Origin: a virus
Strand: one strand, 5' to 3'
IMG/VR virus record: IMGVR_UViG_3300036985_003590
Location: 1-38,629 of that record
DNA length: 38,629 bases
The first letter of the stretch is position 1. The number at the start of each line of letters is the position of its first letter. The position numbers were made by a program, and so were the translations under genes. The notes beneath the pieces were generated by a model. That model saw only the letters and a list, made by a program, of their open reading frames with translations. It made no database searches and was not told the origin of the DNA. Shown here in pieces: positions 1 to 5,968 of this stretch.

Positions 1-212
1 GCTATCTTCTCTGCCCCGGAAACCATTAAATAAGGCTTCCCGCCTTGGTCAGTCCAGTCGCCACCATTGGTTACTTTCAAGGCAAGTTGCTTGATTTTCA
101 CTACCGCGTCAATCCGCGCCTCTGCCTGTCTTGCAATGGCAATCAACGTATCATCTGCCAGCGCATTTTGATCTCTTGCTTCTACCTCATAAACTGCCTG
201 TGATTCACTCAT
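1..212 (-). CDS. Probable annealing/recombination protein, 5' end only
   Basis: This is the first 70 or so codons of a minus-strand gene cut by the window edge. It starts at an ATG preceded by AAGGAG. The translation is clearly paralogous to the start of the complete gene at 37435-38292: both share the patterns TLIAxAxQAExR, IKxxALxxTN, DWTDQxGxPYLxVSGxEK. The role of the family is not certain. The complete copy sits beside an exonuclease, which suggests single-strand annealing in phage recombination. Here the gene lies just downstream of an HNH endonuclease that is absent from the other copy. It probably belongs to an alternative allele rather than to a second locus in the same genome. Confidence 0.7.
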   Translation of the reverse strand, partial: MSESQAVYEVEARDQNALADDTLIAIARQAEARIDAVVKIKQLALKVTNGGDWTDQGGKPYLMVSGAEKI

Positions 213-214
213 CT

Positions 215-664
215 TTAATTTGCTCCTTTCCAAATTTTAAGCCATTTACAAACTGTTGATTGGCAACACCCATGTCTTAGTGCGATTGATTTATAGGTCT
301 CTCCATTAGCGTGAGAGGCCATAATGTCAAACCGCGCATCACATAATTTTTTATCTTTTAATTCGGGAATTAAGTCTTTGCGTCCATGACAAGACAGGCA
401 CATAGTCCGTAAGTTATCCGGTGAATTATTTTTTCTGTTTCTGTCTTTATGGTCTATTGTTATTGGTCTGCCCCACTTCGCTTTATGCTCCGCGTCTGTC
501 ATTCCGCAATCAATGCACTTATGGCCGTCACGATTGAGAATAATTAGGCGCATTTTGCCTGTGCTGTAGTGACTTGTTTCAGAAAACCCATTAGCAGCCT
601 TGAACGCTTGCCGGTGTTTACGTTGCCAATCTAATTTATCAAATGCTGCTATTTCATTTTCCAT
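215..664 (-). CDS. HNH endonuclease (149 aa)
   Basis: The middle carries a canonical HNH fold: a CIDC zinc knuckle near residue 50, ITIDHKDRNRKNNSPDNL around residues 68-85, and CLSCHGRKD near residue 90. The C-terminal 40 residues look like a helix-turn-helix (KSIALRHGCCQSTVCKWL), which would give DNA target specificity. Free-standing HNH enzymes of this kind are usually homing endonucleases in phages. Its start overlaps the stop of the upstream small gene (TAATG). The first three residues, MEN, and the preceding ribosome-binding region match the start of the gene at 38292, so the endonuclease appears to have been inserted at that start codon and to have taken over its translation signal. 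Confidence 0.9.
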   Translation of the reverse strand: MENEIAAFDKLDWQRKHRQAFKAANGFSETSHYSTGKMRLIILNRDGHKCIDCGMTDAEHKAKWGRPITIDHKDRNRKNNSPDNLRTMCLSCHGRKDLIPELKDKKLCDARFDIMASHANGETYKSIALRHGCCQSTVCKWLKIWKGAN

Positions 665-861
665 TATGCCTCCTGTTTGCGCTGTGGGTTTTTATGTAGG
701 TGAAGCGGCTCAGGGAATACGCGACACAAAATACCTGTGACGATCTCGTGTCTGTCATAAACCGGAAACGCCCTTAGCTTGCCGGTGATCTCGTCTATCG
801 CTGCTTCCTTCGGTGTTCGTAGAGGGTTTACCGGCTTCTTTTTCCAAAACTCAAATCTCAT
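664..861 (-). CDS. Small conserved phage protein (65 aa), allele A
   Basis: I do not recognise a function. The chosen ATG follows a strong AAGGAG. The protein reads as FWKKK, then KEAAIDEITGKL, HEIVTGILCRVFPEP and a basic HKNPQRK tail. It is an allele of the gene at 38292-38498: both have FWKKK, a helix beginning EAA, the pattern RVFPxPxHxHxNPxRK, and an Ala end. The reading frame stays open upstream to an ATG at 924, which would add 21 residues (see 38495-38560, where that peptide is separated by a stop). It overlaps the HNH gene by TAATG. Its position next to recombination genes suggests an early replication or recombination accessory role, which is only inference. Confidence 0.65.
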   Translation of the reverse strand: MRFEFWKKKPVNPLRTPKEAAIDEITGKLRAFPVYDRHEIVTGILCRVFPEPLHLHKNPQRKQEA

Positions 862-866
862 TTTTA

Positions 867-993
867 TCTCCTTTCGTATTTGGCGGTGGACGTTGGAAGG
901 GAGCTGTGCTTTTGTCCAACCCATCTTACCCCTTGACGTTTCCGTCACCGCCTTGTTTAAATTAAGCAATAATTGCGATATTCGGTAATTTAT
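867..993. repeat. 127-bp direct repeat, copy 1 (assembly junction)
   Basis: This stretch is identical, base for base, to the last 127 bases of the window (38503-38629). Identity stops exactly at 866/38502 on the left (a against c), and the right limit is the window end. It contains the last ten or so codons of the 962-1675 gene and the intergenic leader of the small gene below it. A length of exactly 127 points to a k-mer overlap of an assembly graph rather than to a biological terminal repeat. Confidence 0.9.
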
Positions 994-1675
994 CTTGGAG
1001 CCAGTCAGCAATTCTTTTAATTGCCTCGACCTTCCAAACTTTGTTGTCAGCTTCCCATAGACCACAGGCAGGAGATTGCCCCTGTTGCTGTTTCATCCTG
1101 AAAACAAACAGGCTTTCCGGTTGTTCAATTTCGGGGAAGGTGCGGAACGGTTTCAAGGTAACAGGATTAGGGACAACGACATTAGAAACGGTTGACAATC
1201 CGGCTTTAGCGGTAACTGTCTGCGTTTTGCCATCGTCCTCGAACTGTTGAACCTGTTCGCCTCTGATATTGCCAACTACTTTCAGTAAATCTGCGCTGGT
1301 CTCTGTCTGAACGAAAAACGATTGCAATCCGATGATGAAACTTTCGAGACTGTTGTAACTTCCGAGTAATATTGTCGGAGGTTCAAATTGTGCCACGATA
1401 AATTCAGGCCGTTCATAAAACGCATCGGCGGCAAGATAGCCGTAAAGACTGACCATAACCGGACTTTTAACGTGAATAACCAATTTCCCCACTTTTAACG
1501 AATCAATATCTTTGTTTAGATAATCTACAATGCCCGAAAGGGTATGAATTACTAAAGTGGCGGGTGTCGGGGCTTTAACAGGTACGATTCCCTTGTTGGT
1601 ATAATTACGCCCGTCAATTTCAAACTGTTCTACTTTGCTAAGTTCTTGGATCTTTTCAATCGCCTCTTTGATCAT
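962..1675 (-). CDS. Conserved phage protein, early operon (237 aa)
   Basis: The protein begins MIKEAIEKIQEL and has a conserved-looking C-terminal half, with VVVPNPVTLKPFRTFPEI followed by QPESLFVFRMK and GLWEADNKVWKVEAI. This resembles a phage early protein of about 240 residues often found next to recombination genes (DUF2303-like in general form), but I cannot fix a biochemical function. It has no signal peptide or membrane segment. The ATG follows GGAGG and overlaps the stop of the upstream gene (TAATG), so the two are translationally coupled. Its last codons lie inside the 127-bp repeat, so in a circular genome the next gene downstream is the one at 38498. Confidence 0.75.
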   Translation of the reverse strand: MIKEAIEKIQELSKVEQFEIDGRNYTNKGIVPVKAPTPATLVIHTLSGIVDYLNKDIDSLKVGKLVIHVKSPVMVSLYGYLAADAFYERPEFIVAQFEPPTILLGSYNSLESFIIGLQSFFVQTETSADLLKVVGNIRGEQVQQFEDDGKTQTVTAKAGLSTVSNVVVPNPVTLKPFRTFPEIEQPESLFVFRMKQQQGQSPACGLWEADNKVWKVEAIKRIADWLQDKLPNIAIIA

Positions 1676-2049
1676 TATTTAACCGCCTCCTTTGCGCTGT
1701 TTATTGGTGTTACATTTTCGGGTAGGGGTTTCTCGGCAAACATATCTGCTTGTCTGGTACTACGCTCACAAGCAACGCCACTTCCGTTCTTCATGCCGAT
1801 AAAGAAATGTGTGCTAAGCGGGGAAATGGGCGCAAGTTTTGTTTCGCTTCCAATCTCCACAGTGCAAAATTCTCTGCTTTCGTCCGGTTTTACTGTGAAT
1901 TTCAAAGTTATTGATCGCGTCTTTTTAGGTTCTGTGTTTGGGTCAATGATGTTGTCCAGAACATCTTGCAATGCCAGTCCGAACCTTTCTACTACTGCGC
2001 CGCCGCTTAAAGATTCCAATGATACAATTTCTGTCTTTTTTGTGTTCAT
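1675..2049 (-). CDS. Replication-terminator-like phage protein (124 aa)
   Basis: The N-terminal part reads ESLSGGAVVERFGLALQDVL then NIIDPNTEPKKTRSITLK. This pattern (GAVxERxxxxLxxVLxNIxDPNTxPxKxRxI) is typical of a small phage family that databases often call replication terminator protein, although direct evidence for that activity is thin. The middle is beta-rich and the last 30 residues are low in conserved features. It starts at an ATG with AGAGG upstream and is coupled to the following gene by TAATG. Membership of the family is a pattern judgement; the name should be taken as a family label, not a proven role. Confidence 0.6.
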   Translation of the reverse strand: MNTKKTEIVSLESLSGGAVVERFGLALQDVLDNIIDPNTEPKKTRSITLKFTVKPDESREFCTVEIGSETKLAPISPLSTHFFIGMKNGSGVACERSTRQADMFAEKPLPENVTPINSAKEAVK

Positions 2050-2058
2050 AATATCCTC

Positions 2059-2244
2059 TCATTTGATATAAATTTTATAGTGCTTATTAAAATAAATTCT
2101 GTGACCTTCATCATCTAACCCCAGGCAATACGTTCCCGGCAATCCCGGTAAAATCATCCCGCAATCGTCCCGCCATTGCACTGCTGAATAAATCCAGCCA
2201 GCAATGAGTACCGCAGCAATCGCCACGATGATGGCCTTAGCCAA
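2059..2244 (-). CDS. Small membrane or exported protein (61 aa)
   Basis: Residues 3-18 form one hydrophobic segment (AIIVAIAAVLIAGWIY), followed by a polar tail with two cysteines (DDCG and GTYCLG). This fits a small inner-membrane or exported phage protein. The only start that keeps the hydrophobic segment complete is a TTG overlapping the end of the upstream gene, and I see no good ribosome-binding site. Start choice is therefore weak. The function is unknown. Its place in the early leftward operon next to two other one-helix proteins suggests a role at the cell envelope, such as superinfection exclusion, which is inference only. Confidence 0.5.
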   Translation of the reverse strand: MAKAIIVAIAAVLIAGWIYSAVQWRDDCGMILPGLPGTYCLGLDDEGHRIYFNKHYKIYIK

Positions 2245-2413
2245 AAAGGAAACCCTGTGCCAGCCGGAGGCCGTGTTTAATCTCGTCCTGGAAGGCTATC
2301 CAGCTCATCAGCCCGCAAAGAACAAACAAACTACAAGCTGAAAAAAATAATATCCCGTTGATTATGTCTGATAATCTTCGGCCATCATCAGTCCTCATTA
2401 ACCAGCCATCCAT
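2237..2413 (-). CDS. Small membrane protein (58 aa)
   Basis: The start used here is an ATG giving MDGWLMRTDDGRRL. It overlaps the stop of the upstream gene as TGATG and has GAGGTG upstream. A hydrophobic segment, IINGILFFSACSLFVLCGLMSW, spans about residues 17-38 (the segment is given as its two ends IINGILFF and CGLMSW). A short charged tail follows. The same frame is open further upstream to 2623, but that part is low in features and collides with the better-supported gene at 2413-2556. Function unknown. Confidence 0.5.
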   Translation of the reverse strand: MDGWLMRTDDGRRLSDIINGILFFSACSLFVLCGLMSWIAFQDEIKHGLRLAQGFLFG

Positions 2414-2556
2414 CACAAACACCTCAAATAAGTGAAATTCATAAAGATTAAGAAAACAAATAGAGCCACAACCGAAATCATGATCGCAATATTCAAGGAA
2501 TAATCCCTGATCTTGTCTGTGACTCTCCGTCTGCGCGTTTGGCTGATTTTTAACAT
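2413..2556 (-). CDS. Small one-helix membrane protein (47 aa)
   Basis: The ATG is preceded by GGAGG with good spacing. The protein has a basic N-terminus (SQTRRRRVTDK) and a single hydrophobic helix (IAIMISVVALFVFLIFMNF), so it should insert with the N-terminus in the cytoplasm. It is shorter than most gene finders report. It ends in TGATG coupling to the next gene. Its function is unknown. Together with the two genes downstream it makes a run of three tiny membrane proteins in the early operon. Confidence 0.55.
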   Translation of the reverse strand: MLKISQTRRRRVTDKIRDYSLNIAIMISVVALFVFLIFMNFTYLRCL

Positions 2557-2776
2557 CTTCGCCTCCTCTATTTTTCCGTTCACCCGGGTCAGTTTCGCCG
2601 GTTCCAAAATTACCGTTAGCCACTATGCAAATTCTCTGGTGGAGATCATCTGATCGTCACAACGCAGGACTTGCGGACTTTACGAGTATTTCAGAAAGAA
2701 CGGTGCTGCTTGTTTGCTCTGCGATCTTCGTGGTCACGGCCAATTAAGGCTGCACTGGACGGCAAAGCGGGTACCG
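2557..2776. other. Intergenic stretch, no clear gene
   Basis: This 220-bp stretch lies between an HNH gene and the small membrane genes. Reading frames on both strands are short and have no ribosome-binding site, apart from the GGAGG at 2563-2567 that serves the 2556 gene. I see no strong hairpin or terminator. It could be residual DNA brought in with the HNH gene. Confidence 0.4.
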
Positions 2777-3352
2777 CTATATTGCTTCCGCTAATGCGGG
2801 TTGCAAACTGCGTAAACGTTTATGCTCTGCCGCGTGACACGAAGGGCAAAGCCGGATAACCTCAAAAGGTTTATTGTAATCTGGGTGATGTTTATGCTTC
2901 ATTGGATAATTGCAAGGACACTCGGTAAGCACTGTAATTAGTGCAGGATTGTTATTGACTTTTCTATAAGCCTTTAAAATAATTGGATGGCTATCTCGGT
3001 GTTTTTTCTGCCATATACTTACCTTTTCGGGATGGTTTTTATGGTATAGTTTTGTTACCTTGTCAATTTGTTCGCGGTGAGATGCATAATACCTTTCCTT
3101 GCAGCCTTTTGTTTTTTCTGGATTATTATTACGCCACTTTTTTGCGTATTCTGCTGACTTTAGAGGGTTGTTGGCTCTCCATTTTTTCAATCTAGCTGCC
3201 GCTCTGGCACGGTTGTTGTGGAACCACTCTCTAGCCGCCGCACTCTGACAAGCTCGGCATTGACTTCTTAAAACATTCTTATCGTTTCGATACTTTCCGA
3301 AATCAGAAAGCGGTTTAGCTTCTTTACATTTTGTACAGATTTTAGTTTCCAT
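2777..3352 (-). CDS. Zinc-ribbon HNH-type endonuclease (191 aa)
   Basis: The N-terminus is a zinc ribbon, CTKCKEAKPLSDF then CRACQSAAAREW. The middle (residues 50-130) is highly basic and contains loose repeats of the kind KKWRxNNP and KxHPE, as in DNA-binding linkers of phage homing endonucleases. The C-terminus has CPCNYPMKHKHHPDYNKP then CPSCHAAEH, an HNH-like metal site whose central HHPDY replaces the usual DHxxN. The family pattern is clear though the catalytic core is compact. It is the first gene of the leftward early operon, with GGAGG before the ATG and a promoter and operator immediately upstream. Confidence 0.8.
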   Translation of the reverse strand: METKICTKCKEAKPLSDFGKYRNDKNVLRSQCRACQSAAAREWFHNNRARAAARLKKWRANNPLKSAEYAKKWRNNNPEKTKGCKERYYASHREQIDKVTKLYHKNHPEKVSIWQKKHRDSHPIILKAYRKVNNNPALITVLTECPCNYPMKHKHHPDYNKPFEVIRLCPSCHAAEHKRLRSLQPALAEAI

Positions 3353-3371
3353 AACTGCCTCCGTTGTTGCT

Positions 3372-3401
3372 AAGGTAACATGGGTGTAACTCTTTTGTCA
3401 A
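3372..3401 (-). promoter_or_regulatory. Leftward early promoter (putative)
   Basis: On the minus strand there is a consensus -35 TTGACA (3401-3396). A weak -10, TACCTT, follows after 18 bp (3377-3372). A 16-bp operator sits between and over the two boxes, which is where a repressor would block polymerase. It would drive the HNH gene and the rest of the leftward operon, ending with the integrase in the circular genome. Confidence 0.5.
3375..3390. promoter_or_regulatory. Operator copy O1
   Basis: The sequence GTAACATGGGTGTAAC matches the perfect copy at 3927-3942 at 14 of 16 positions. It lies within the putative leftward promoter. It is one of four related sites around the small HTH gene. Confidence 0.6.
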
Positions 3402-3427
3402 GAAAAATCTTTATTTATTTTTTTACG

Positions 3428-3443
3428 GTTTCATAGTTGTAAC
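3428..3443. promoter_or_regulatory. Operator copy O2
   Basis: The sequence GTTTCATAGTTGTAAC is the most diverged member, with 12 of 16 positions matching O4. It lies just upstream of the -35 of the rightward promoter for the HTH gene and beyond the leftward -35. That position could allow activation or autoregulation. Confidence 0.4.
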
Positions 3444-3452
3444 AAATAACAT

Positions 3453-3480
3453 TTGCATTAATATTTTTTTTCTGTATAAT
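3453..3480 (+). promoter_or_regulatory. Promoter for HTH regulator, leaderless transcript
   Basis: A perfect -10 TATAAT (3475-3480) and a -35 TTGCAT (3453-3458) are separated by 16 bp. The ATG of the next gene is at 3487, only six bases after the -10. Transcription should therefore start at or next to the ATG, giving an mRNA without a ribosome-binding site. None is visible. Lambda cI from PRM behaves in the same way. Confidence 0.7.
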
Positions 3481-3486
3481 AGTGTC

Positions 3487-3855
3487 ATGGTAAAAAATGT
3501 AAACGTAACATCCTTTGATGAATATTGGCCTTTCTTCCAACAAGAAGCCAAGAATCGCGGTTATAACCAGACCCAGTTTATGGCGATTTGTGGACTACCT
3601 AAGACCCGATATAACGCTTTCACCAAAAACGAAATCAATCTAACAGCATATTATGTTTGTAAATTTATGGAGGGGCTTAGAATGACAGCAGAATATATTG
3701 AGAAAAAGAGTGGCCGGACACTATCTGATGCACAAAAGAGGGCGTTACAGAAAATTGCCTGGGCTAATGCCAATGATGACATAATCGAGGCATTAATGGC
3801 AAACAAGGGTTTAACAAAAACAATCAGGGAAAAGATCGGAAAAAAGAGCAAATAG
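3487..3855 (+). CDS. HTH regulator, probable phage repressor (122 aa)
   Basis: Residues 28-60 read as a Xre-like helix-turn-helix: TQFMAICGL as the second helix, PKTRYNAFTKN as the recognition helix, then NLTAYYVCKFMEGL. The rest is helical and basic, ending in KKSK. It has no protease-type C-terminal domain, so SOS self-cleavage is not expected. It is flanked on both sides by pairs of related 16-bp operators and sits between the leftward and rightward early operons, the usual place of a repressor. The start is fixed by the promoter: the -10 box is six bases upstream and there is no ribosome-binding site. An activator or antirepressor role is possible but less likely. Confidence 0.65.
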   Translation: MVKNVNVTSFDEYWPFFQQEAKNRGYNQTQFMAICGLPKTRYNAFTKNEINLTAYYVCKFMEGLRMTAEYIEKKSGRTLSDAQKRALQKIAWANANDDIIEALMANKGLTKTIREKIGKKSK

Positions 3856-3883
3856 TAATTAATTAAAAAAATTTCCCTGTTGG

Positions 3884-3899
3884 GTTACAGGGTTGTAAT
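3884..3899. promoter_or_regulatory. Operator copy O3
   Basis: The sequence GTTACAGGGTTGTAAT is an imperfect inverted repeat (GTTAC and GTAAT arms), with 13 of 16 positions matching O4. It lies between the HTH gene and the rightward early operon, 43 bp upstream of O4. Confidence 0.6.
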
Positions 3900-3926
3900 T
3901 ATATCCATATTTTTTTTACCCACTAA

Positions 3927-3942
3927 GTTACAAGGGTGTAAC
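3927..3942. promoter_or_regulatory. Operator copy O4
   Basis: The sequence GTTACAAGGGTGTAAC has perfect GTTAC/GTAAC arms around a six-base centre. It ends 14 bp before an ATG at 3956, so it probably overlaps the rightward early promoter. I could not pick that promoter out with confidence. Confidence 0.65.
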
Positions 3943-3991
3943 AATTAGAACAAAAATGTACGTTGTAGTATCAAGGAAATCAAGAGGTTAT

Positions 3992-4201
3992 ATGTCAGGA
4001 GCAAGAGCATACAAGCAGGAGCAAAGAGAAAAGAAAACAGCAAGTTACTTTTATAAAATTCAAACCTTAATTAACCGGTCAAAGATCAACCCGTTTGAAG
4101 TTGACTACACAGCCGAGCTTGAAAAGTTATTCCGGGACAACCCGAAGGACAAGGGGCTCATCCTTCAGGCAGAGCGCGAAGTTTACAAGGCAGCAAAATG
4201 A
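3992..4201 (+). CDS. Small early protein (69 aa)
   Basis: The preferred start is the ATG giving MSGARAYKQEQREKK, with AGAGG four bases upstream. An in-frame ATG at 3956 would add 12 residues and lacks a ribosome-binding site, but could serve on a leaderless transcript. The protein is short, charged and largely helical, with a basic first half and an acidic patch (YTAELEKLF). I do not recognise a family. Its stop overlaps the ATG of the VRR-NUC gene (ATGA), so it is the first or second gene of the rightward replication operon. It may be a small DNA-binding or regulatory protein (inference). Confidence 0.6.
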   Translation: MSGARAYKQEQREKKTASYFYKIQTLINRSKINPFEVDYTAELEKLFRDNPKDKGLILQAEREVYKAAK

Positions 4202-4509
4202 AACAGCCAAAGATAAGTGAACGAGAAATTACACATAGTATCCGATCACTTCTTAATCAATTTGGGATTTGGCATTTTAAGCACTTCGGCGGATTGTATG
4301 CGCCAAAGGGAATACCAGACATTATCGGTATAATTCCGGGTACTGGGAAGTTCATTGGAATAGAGGTCAAGGTTGCCGGAGGCCGCGTCAGCCCTGAGCA
4401 AGAACGAGTTTTGCAAAATATTAATGACGCGGGTGGCATTGCATTTGTGGCAAAAGATTTAGAAACGGTTATCGAAAAACTCGATTTGAAAAAAGGGATG
4501 TTATTTTGA
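4198..4509 (+). CDS. VRR-NUC family nuclease (103 aa)
   Basis: This is a stand-alone VRR-NUC domain, the small PD-(D/E)XK fold found in phages and thought to act on branched DNA. The active-site pattern is clear: GIPDIIGI (Asp near residue 39), GKFIGIEVKVAGG (Glu-x-Lys near residue 57) and SPEQERVLQNI with the conserved Gln. Length and domain borders match the phage single-domain version. Its start overlaps the previous stop by ATGA. Its place just before the replication initiator fits a role in resolving replication or recombination intermediates. Confidence 0.9.
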   Translation: MKQPKISEREITHSIRSLLNQFGIWHFKHFGGLYAPKGIPDIIGIIPGTGKFIGIEVKVAGGRVSPEQERVLQNINDAGGIAFVAKDLETVIEKLDLKKGMLF

Positions 4510-4514
4510 AAAAC

Positions 4515-4565
4515 AGCGGCTACCCGGCGCAGGGGAAAAGTGATTTTCCTGAATCACCTGCCGCT
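4515..4565 (+). promoter_or_regulatory. Branched hairpin between nuclease and initiator genes
   Basis: Three nested complementary blocks fold this 86-bp gap: AGCGGC (4515-4520) with GCCGCT (4560-4565), AGG with CCT, and GTGATT (4540-4545) with AATCAC (4552-4557) around a six-base loop. There is only a weak T/A run after it, so it is not a convincing intrinsic terminator. It may tune expression of the initiator, whose ribosome-binding site lies just beyond. Confidence 0.35.
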
Positions 4566-4594
4566 TAAAATTTCAGGACACAATAGGAAGTGAA

Positions 4595-5377
4595 ATGGCA
4601 AATCCACAGGTTGAAAATGGTTATACAGCAATAGCAAACGAAATTATGGACGCACTTTGTCACATAAGAATACCGGGAGAGGAAAGACAGATTTTAGACT
4701 GTATCCTTCGTAAAACTTACGGCTGGAATAAATGTGAAGATGCGATTGCGCTATCACAATTTACGGAAATGACCGGCCTCAAAAAGCCAACAGTTTGTAG
4801 GGCAATAAGCAGGCTATTATCAAAAAAGATAATCACCATTATCGAAAAAGATAACGAACCAGCAAAACTATATAAATTTACTAAAGATTATACTAAGTGG
4901 CAACCATTATCAAAAAAGATAACGTTATCAAAAAAGATAATCACCGTTATCAAAAAAGATAATCCGTCGTTATCATTATTGAGTACCACAAAAGACACTA
5001 CTACAAAAGACACTCTTACAAAAGAAAGAACTATGCCGGAAAAATCCGGCAGCTCTTACTCTAAAGATTTTTTGTTATTTTGGTCATCATACCCAAAAAG
5101 ATCAGGTTCAAAATCACAGTCATGGAAAAACTGGAAAAAACTCAACGGTAATAATCCGGGCATTGAGGTTATTTTAGCAGCAATCAAAGCACAAACTGAG
5201 TGGAGGGCAAACGCCAGGGATGGGGACTTCCGACCAGAGTGGAAAGACCCTGAACGCTGGCTTAAAAACCACATGTGGGAAGCGGAGTTTGTTGCTGATA
5301 AAAAAATAACTCTTCAAGAGTGGGCCGTGAAAAGACAGGCGGAAATGGAGGCAGAGGAAAAAAATGCAGTTACATGA
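4595..5377 (+). CDS. Replication initiator, phage O-like (260 aa)
   Basis: The N-terminal 100 residues match the phage replication protein O DNA-binding domain: ENGYTAIANEIMDAL, then ERQILDCILRKTYGWNK and a winged-helix part with TGLKKPTVCRAISRLLSKKII. The C-terminal part (from about residue 155) has FWSSYPKRSGSKSQSWKNW and PERWLKNHMWE, a pattern common in phage replication proteins. The central part (residues 75-130) is translated from iterons and so repeats LSKKII and KKDN. As in lambda, the initiator gene contains the probable origin. AGGAAGTG precedes the ATG. The next gene begins inside its last codons. Confidence 0.88.
   Translation: MANPQVENGYTAIANEIMDALCHIRIPGEERQILDCILRKTYGWNKCEDAIALSQFTEMTGLKKPTVCRAISRLLSKKIITIIEKDNEPAKLYKFTKDYTKWQPLSKKITLSKKIITVIKKDNPSLSLLSTTKDTTTKDTLTKERTMPEKSGSSYSKDFLLFWSSYPKRSGSKSQSWKNWKKLNGNNPGIEVILAAIKAQTEWRANARDGDFRPEWKDPERWLKNHMWEAEFVADKKITLQEWAVKRQAEMEAEEKNAVT
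4817..4962 (+). repeat. Iteron array, probable replication origin
   Basis: Five 16-bp copies of TTATCAAAAAAGATAA lie inside the initiator gene at 4817-4832, 4839-4854, 4907-4922, 4925-4940 and 4947-4962. Four are perfect and the second has one change (G for A). Each copy is itself an inverted repeat (TTATC/GATAA around six adenines). Spacing between starts is 22, 68, 18 and 22 bp, and a further half-site, TTATCATTATT, follows. An A-rich stretch with repeated ACAAAAGACAC follows to about 5035, as expected for a melting region. In lambda, O protein binds four iterons inside gene O in the same arrangement. Confidence 0.82.
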
Positions 5378-5783
5378 ATTTACCAAGGCAGTTTCAACCC
5401 TATGCGATTTTTACGAACGGAAGGAGCCAAAGCAAGCCACGATTGAATTATGGTTTAAGCTGGTTAATCGAATGCCATCAGAGCCTATCTCTTGGATCGT
5501 CAAGAAAATTCAGGAAACCTCTGACAGTTTCCCGCGAAATATAACCGCGACATTTTGGGGAGCTTATGGTGAATGGCAGAATGCGCATCCCGATAAGAGA
5601 GCAGGCAAAAACTACTTTGACTGCCCGGAATGTTCAGAGGGTTTGATATTCGCCAAAGGCAAAGCAAGTCGAGGCAGTTATGTTTTTCGGTGTATTCGGT
5701 GCAAGCAAGATAACACGGCAGCTTATCCACAGGCAAGCAGGCTTGAGTTATTACAAGATAATGAAGTGAGGAAAACTGCTTAA
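5364..5783 (+). CDS. Zinc-ribbon replication protein, possible helicase loader (139 aa)
   Basis: The N-terminal 75 residues are helical (MQLHEFTKAVSTLCDFYERK, then LWFKLVNRMP and WIVKKIQE). The C-terminal half is a zinc ribbon with CPEC near residue 87 and CIRC near residue 110. The gene starts within the end of the initiator gene, so the two are coupled. In lambda-like phages this position is taken by the helicase loader, and the helical N-terminus fits the kind of domain seen in such loaders. I see no Walker motifs, so it is not a DnaC-type ATPase. Loader function is inferred from position alone. Confidence 0.6.
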   Translation: MQLHEFTKAVSTLCDFYERKEPKQATIELWFKLVNRMPSEPISWIVKKIQETSDSFPRNITATFWGAYGEWQNAHPDKRAGKNYFDCPECSEGLIFAKGKASRGSYVFRCIRCKQDNTAAYPQASRLELLQDNEVRKTA

Positions 5784-5968
5784 TGGCAGACCAGCGATGC
5801 AAAGAGTGTGGCCAGGAAGTGCCCAAACAAATTAAGGTTCCCGGCTACCATTGGGAAGTGACGGACGGGTACAATTTCGGCCATTGGGTCAAAGACAAGC
5901 GCAAAAAACAGATTACTGTTTATGATGACGGGGGCAAAAGTGGCGAAATCTACGAAGAAAACTGCTGA
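5783..5968 (+). CDS. Small zinc-binding protein (61 aa)
   Basis: The start overlaps the previous stop (TAATG). Near the N-terminus is a single CKECGQE knuckle, followed by an aromatic part (GYHWEVTDGYNFGHW) and a basic segment KDKRKKQ. The only other cysteine is the last residue, so a full zinc site would need a partner or a second chain. I recognise no family. It belongs to a run of cysteine-rich small genes that follow the initiator. Confidence 0.6.
   Translation: MADQRCKECGQEVPKQIKVPGYHWEVTDGYNFGHWVKDKRKKQITVYDDGGKSGEIYEENC

Noticed and set aside
2237-2623. A 128-aa frame starting at 2623 on the minus strand.
   Set aside because: Its first half has no ribosome-binding site and collides with the 47-aa membrane gene, which has a perfect GGAGG. 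The shorter start at 2413 is used.
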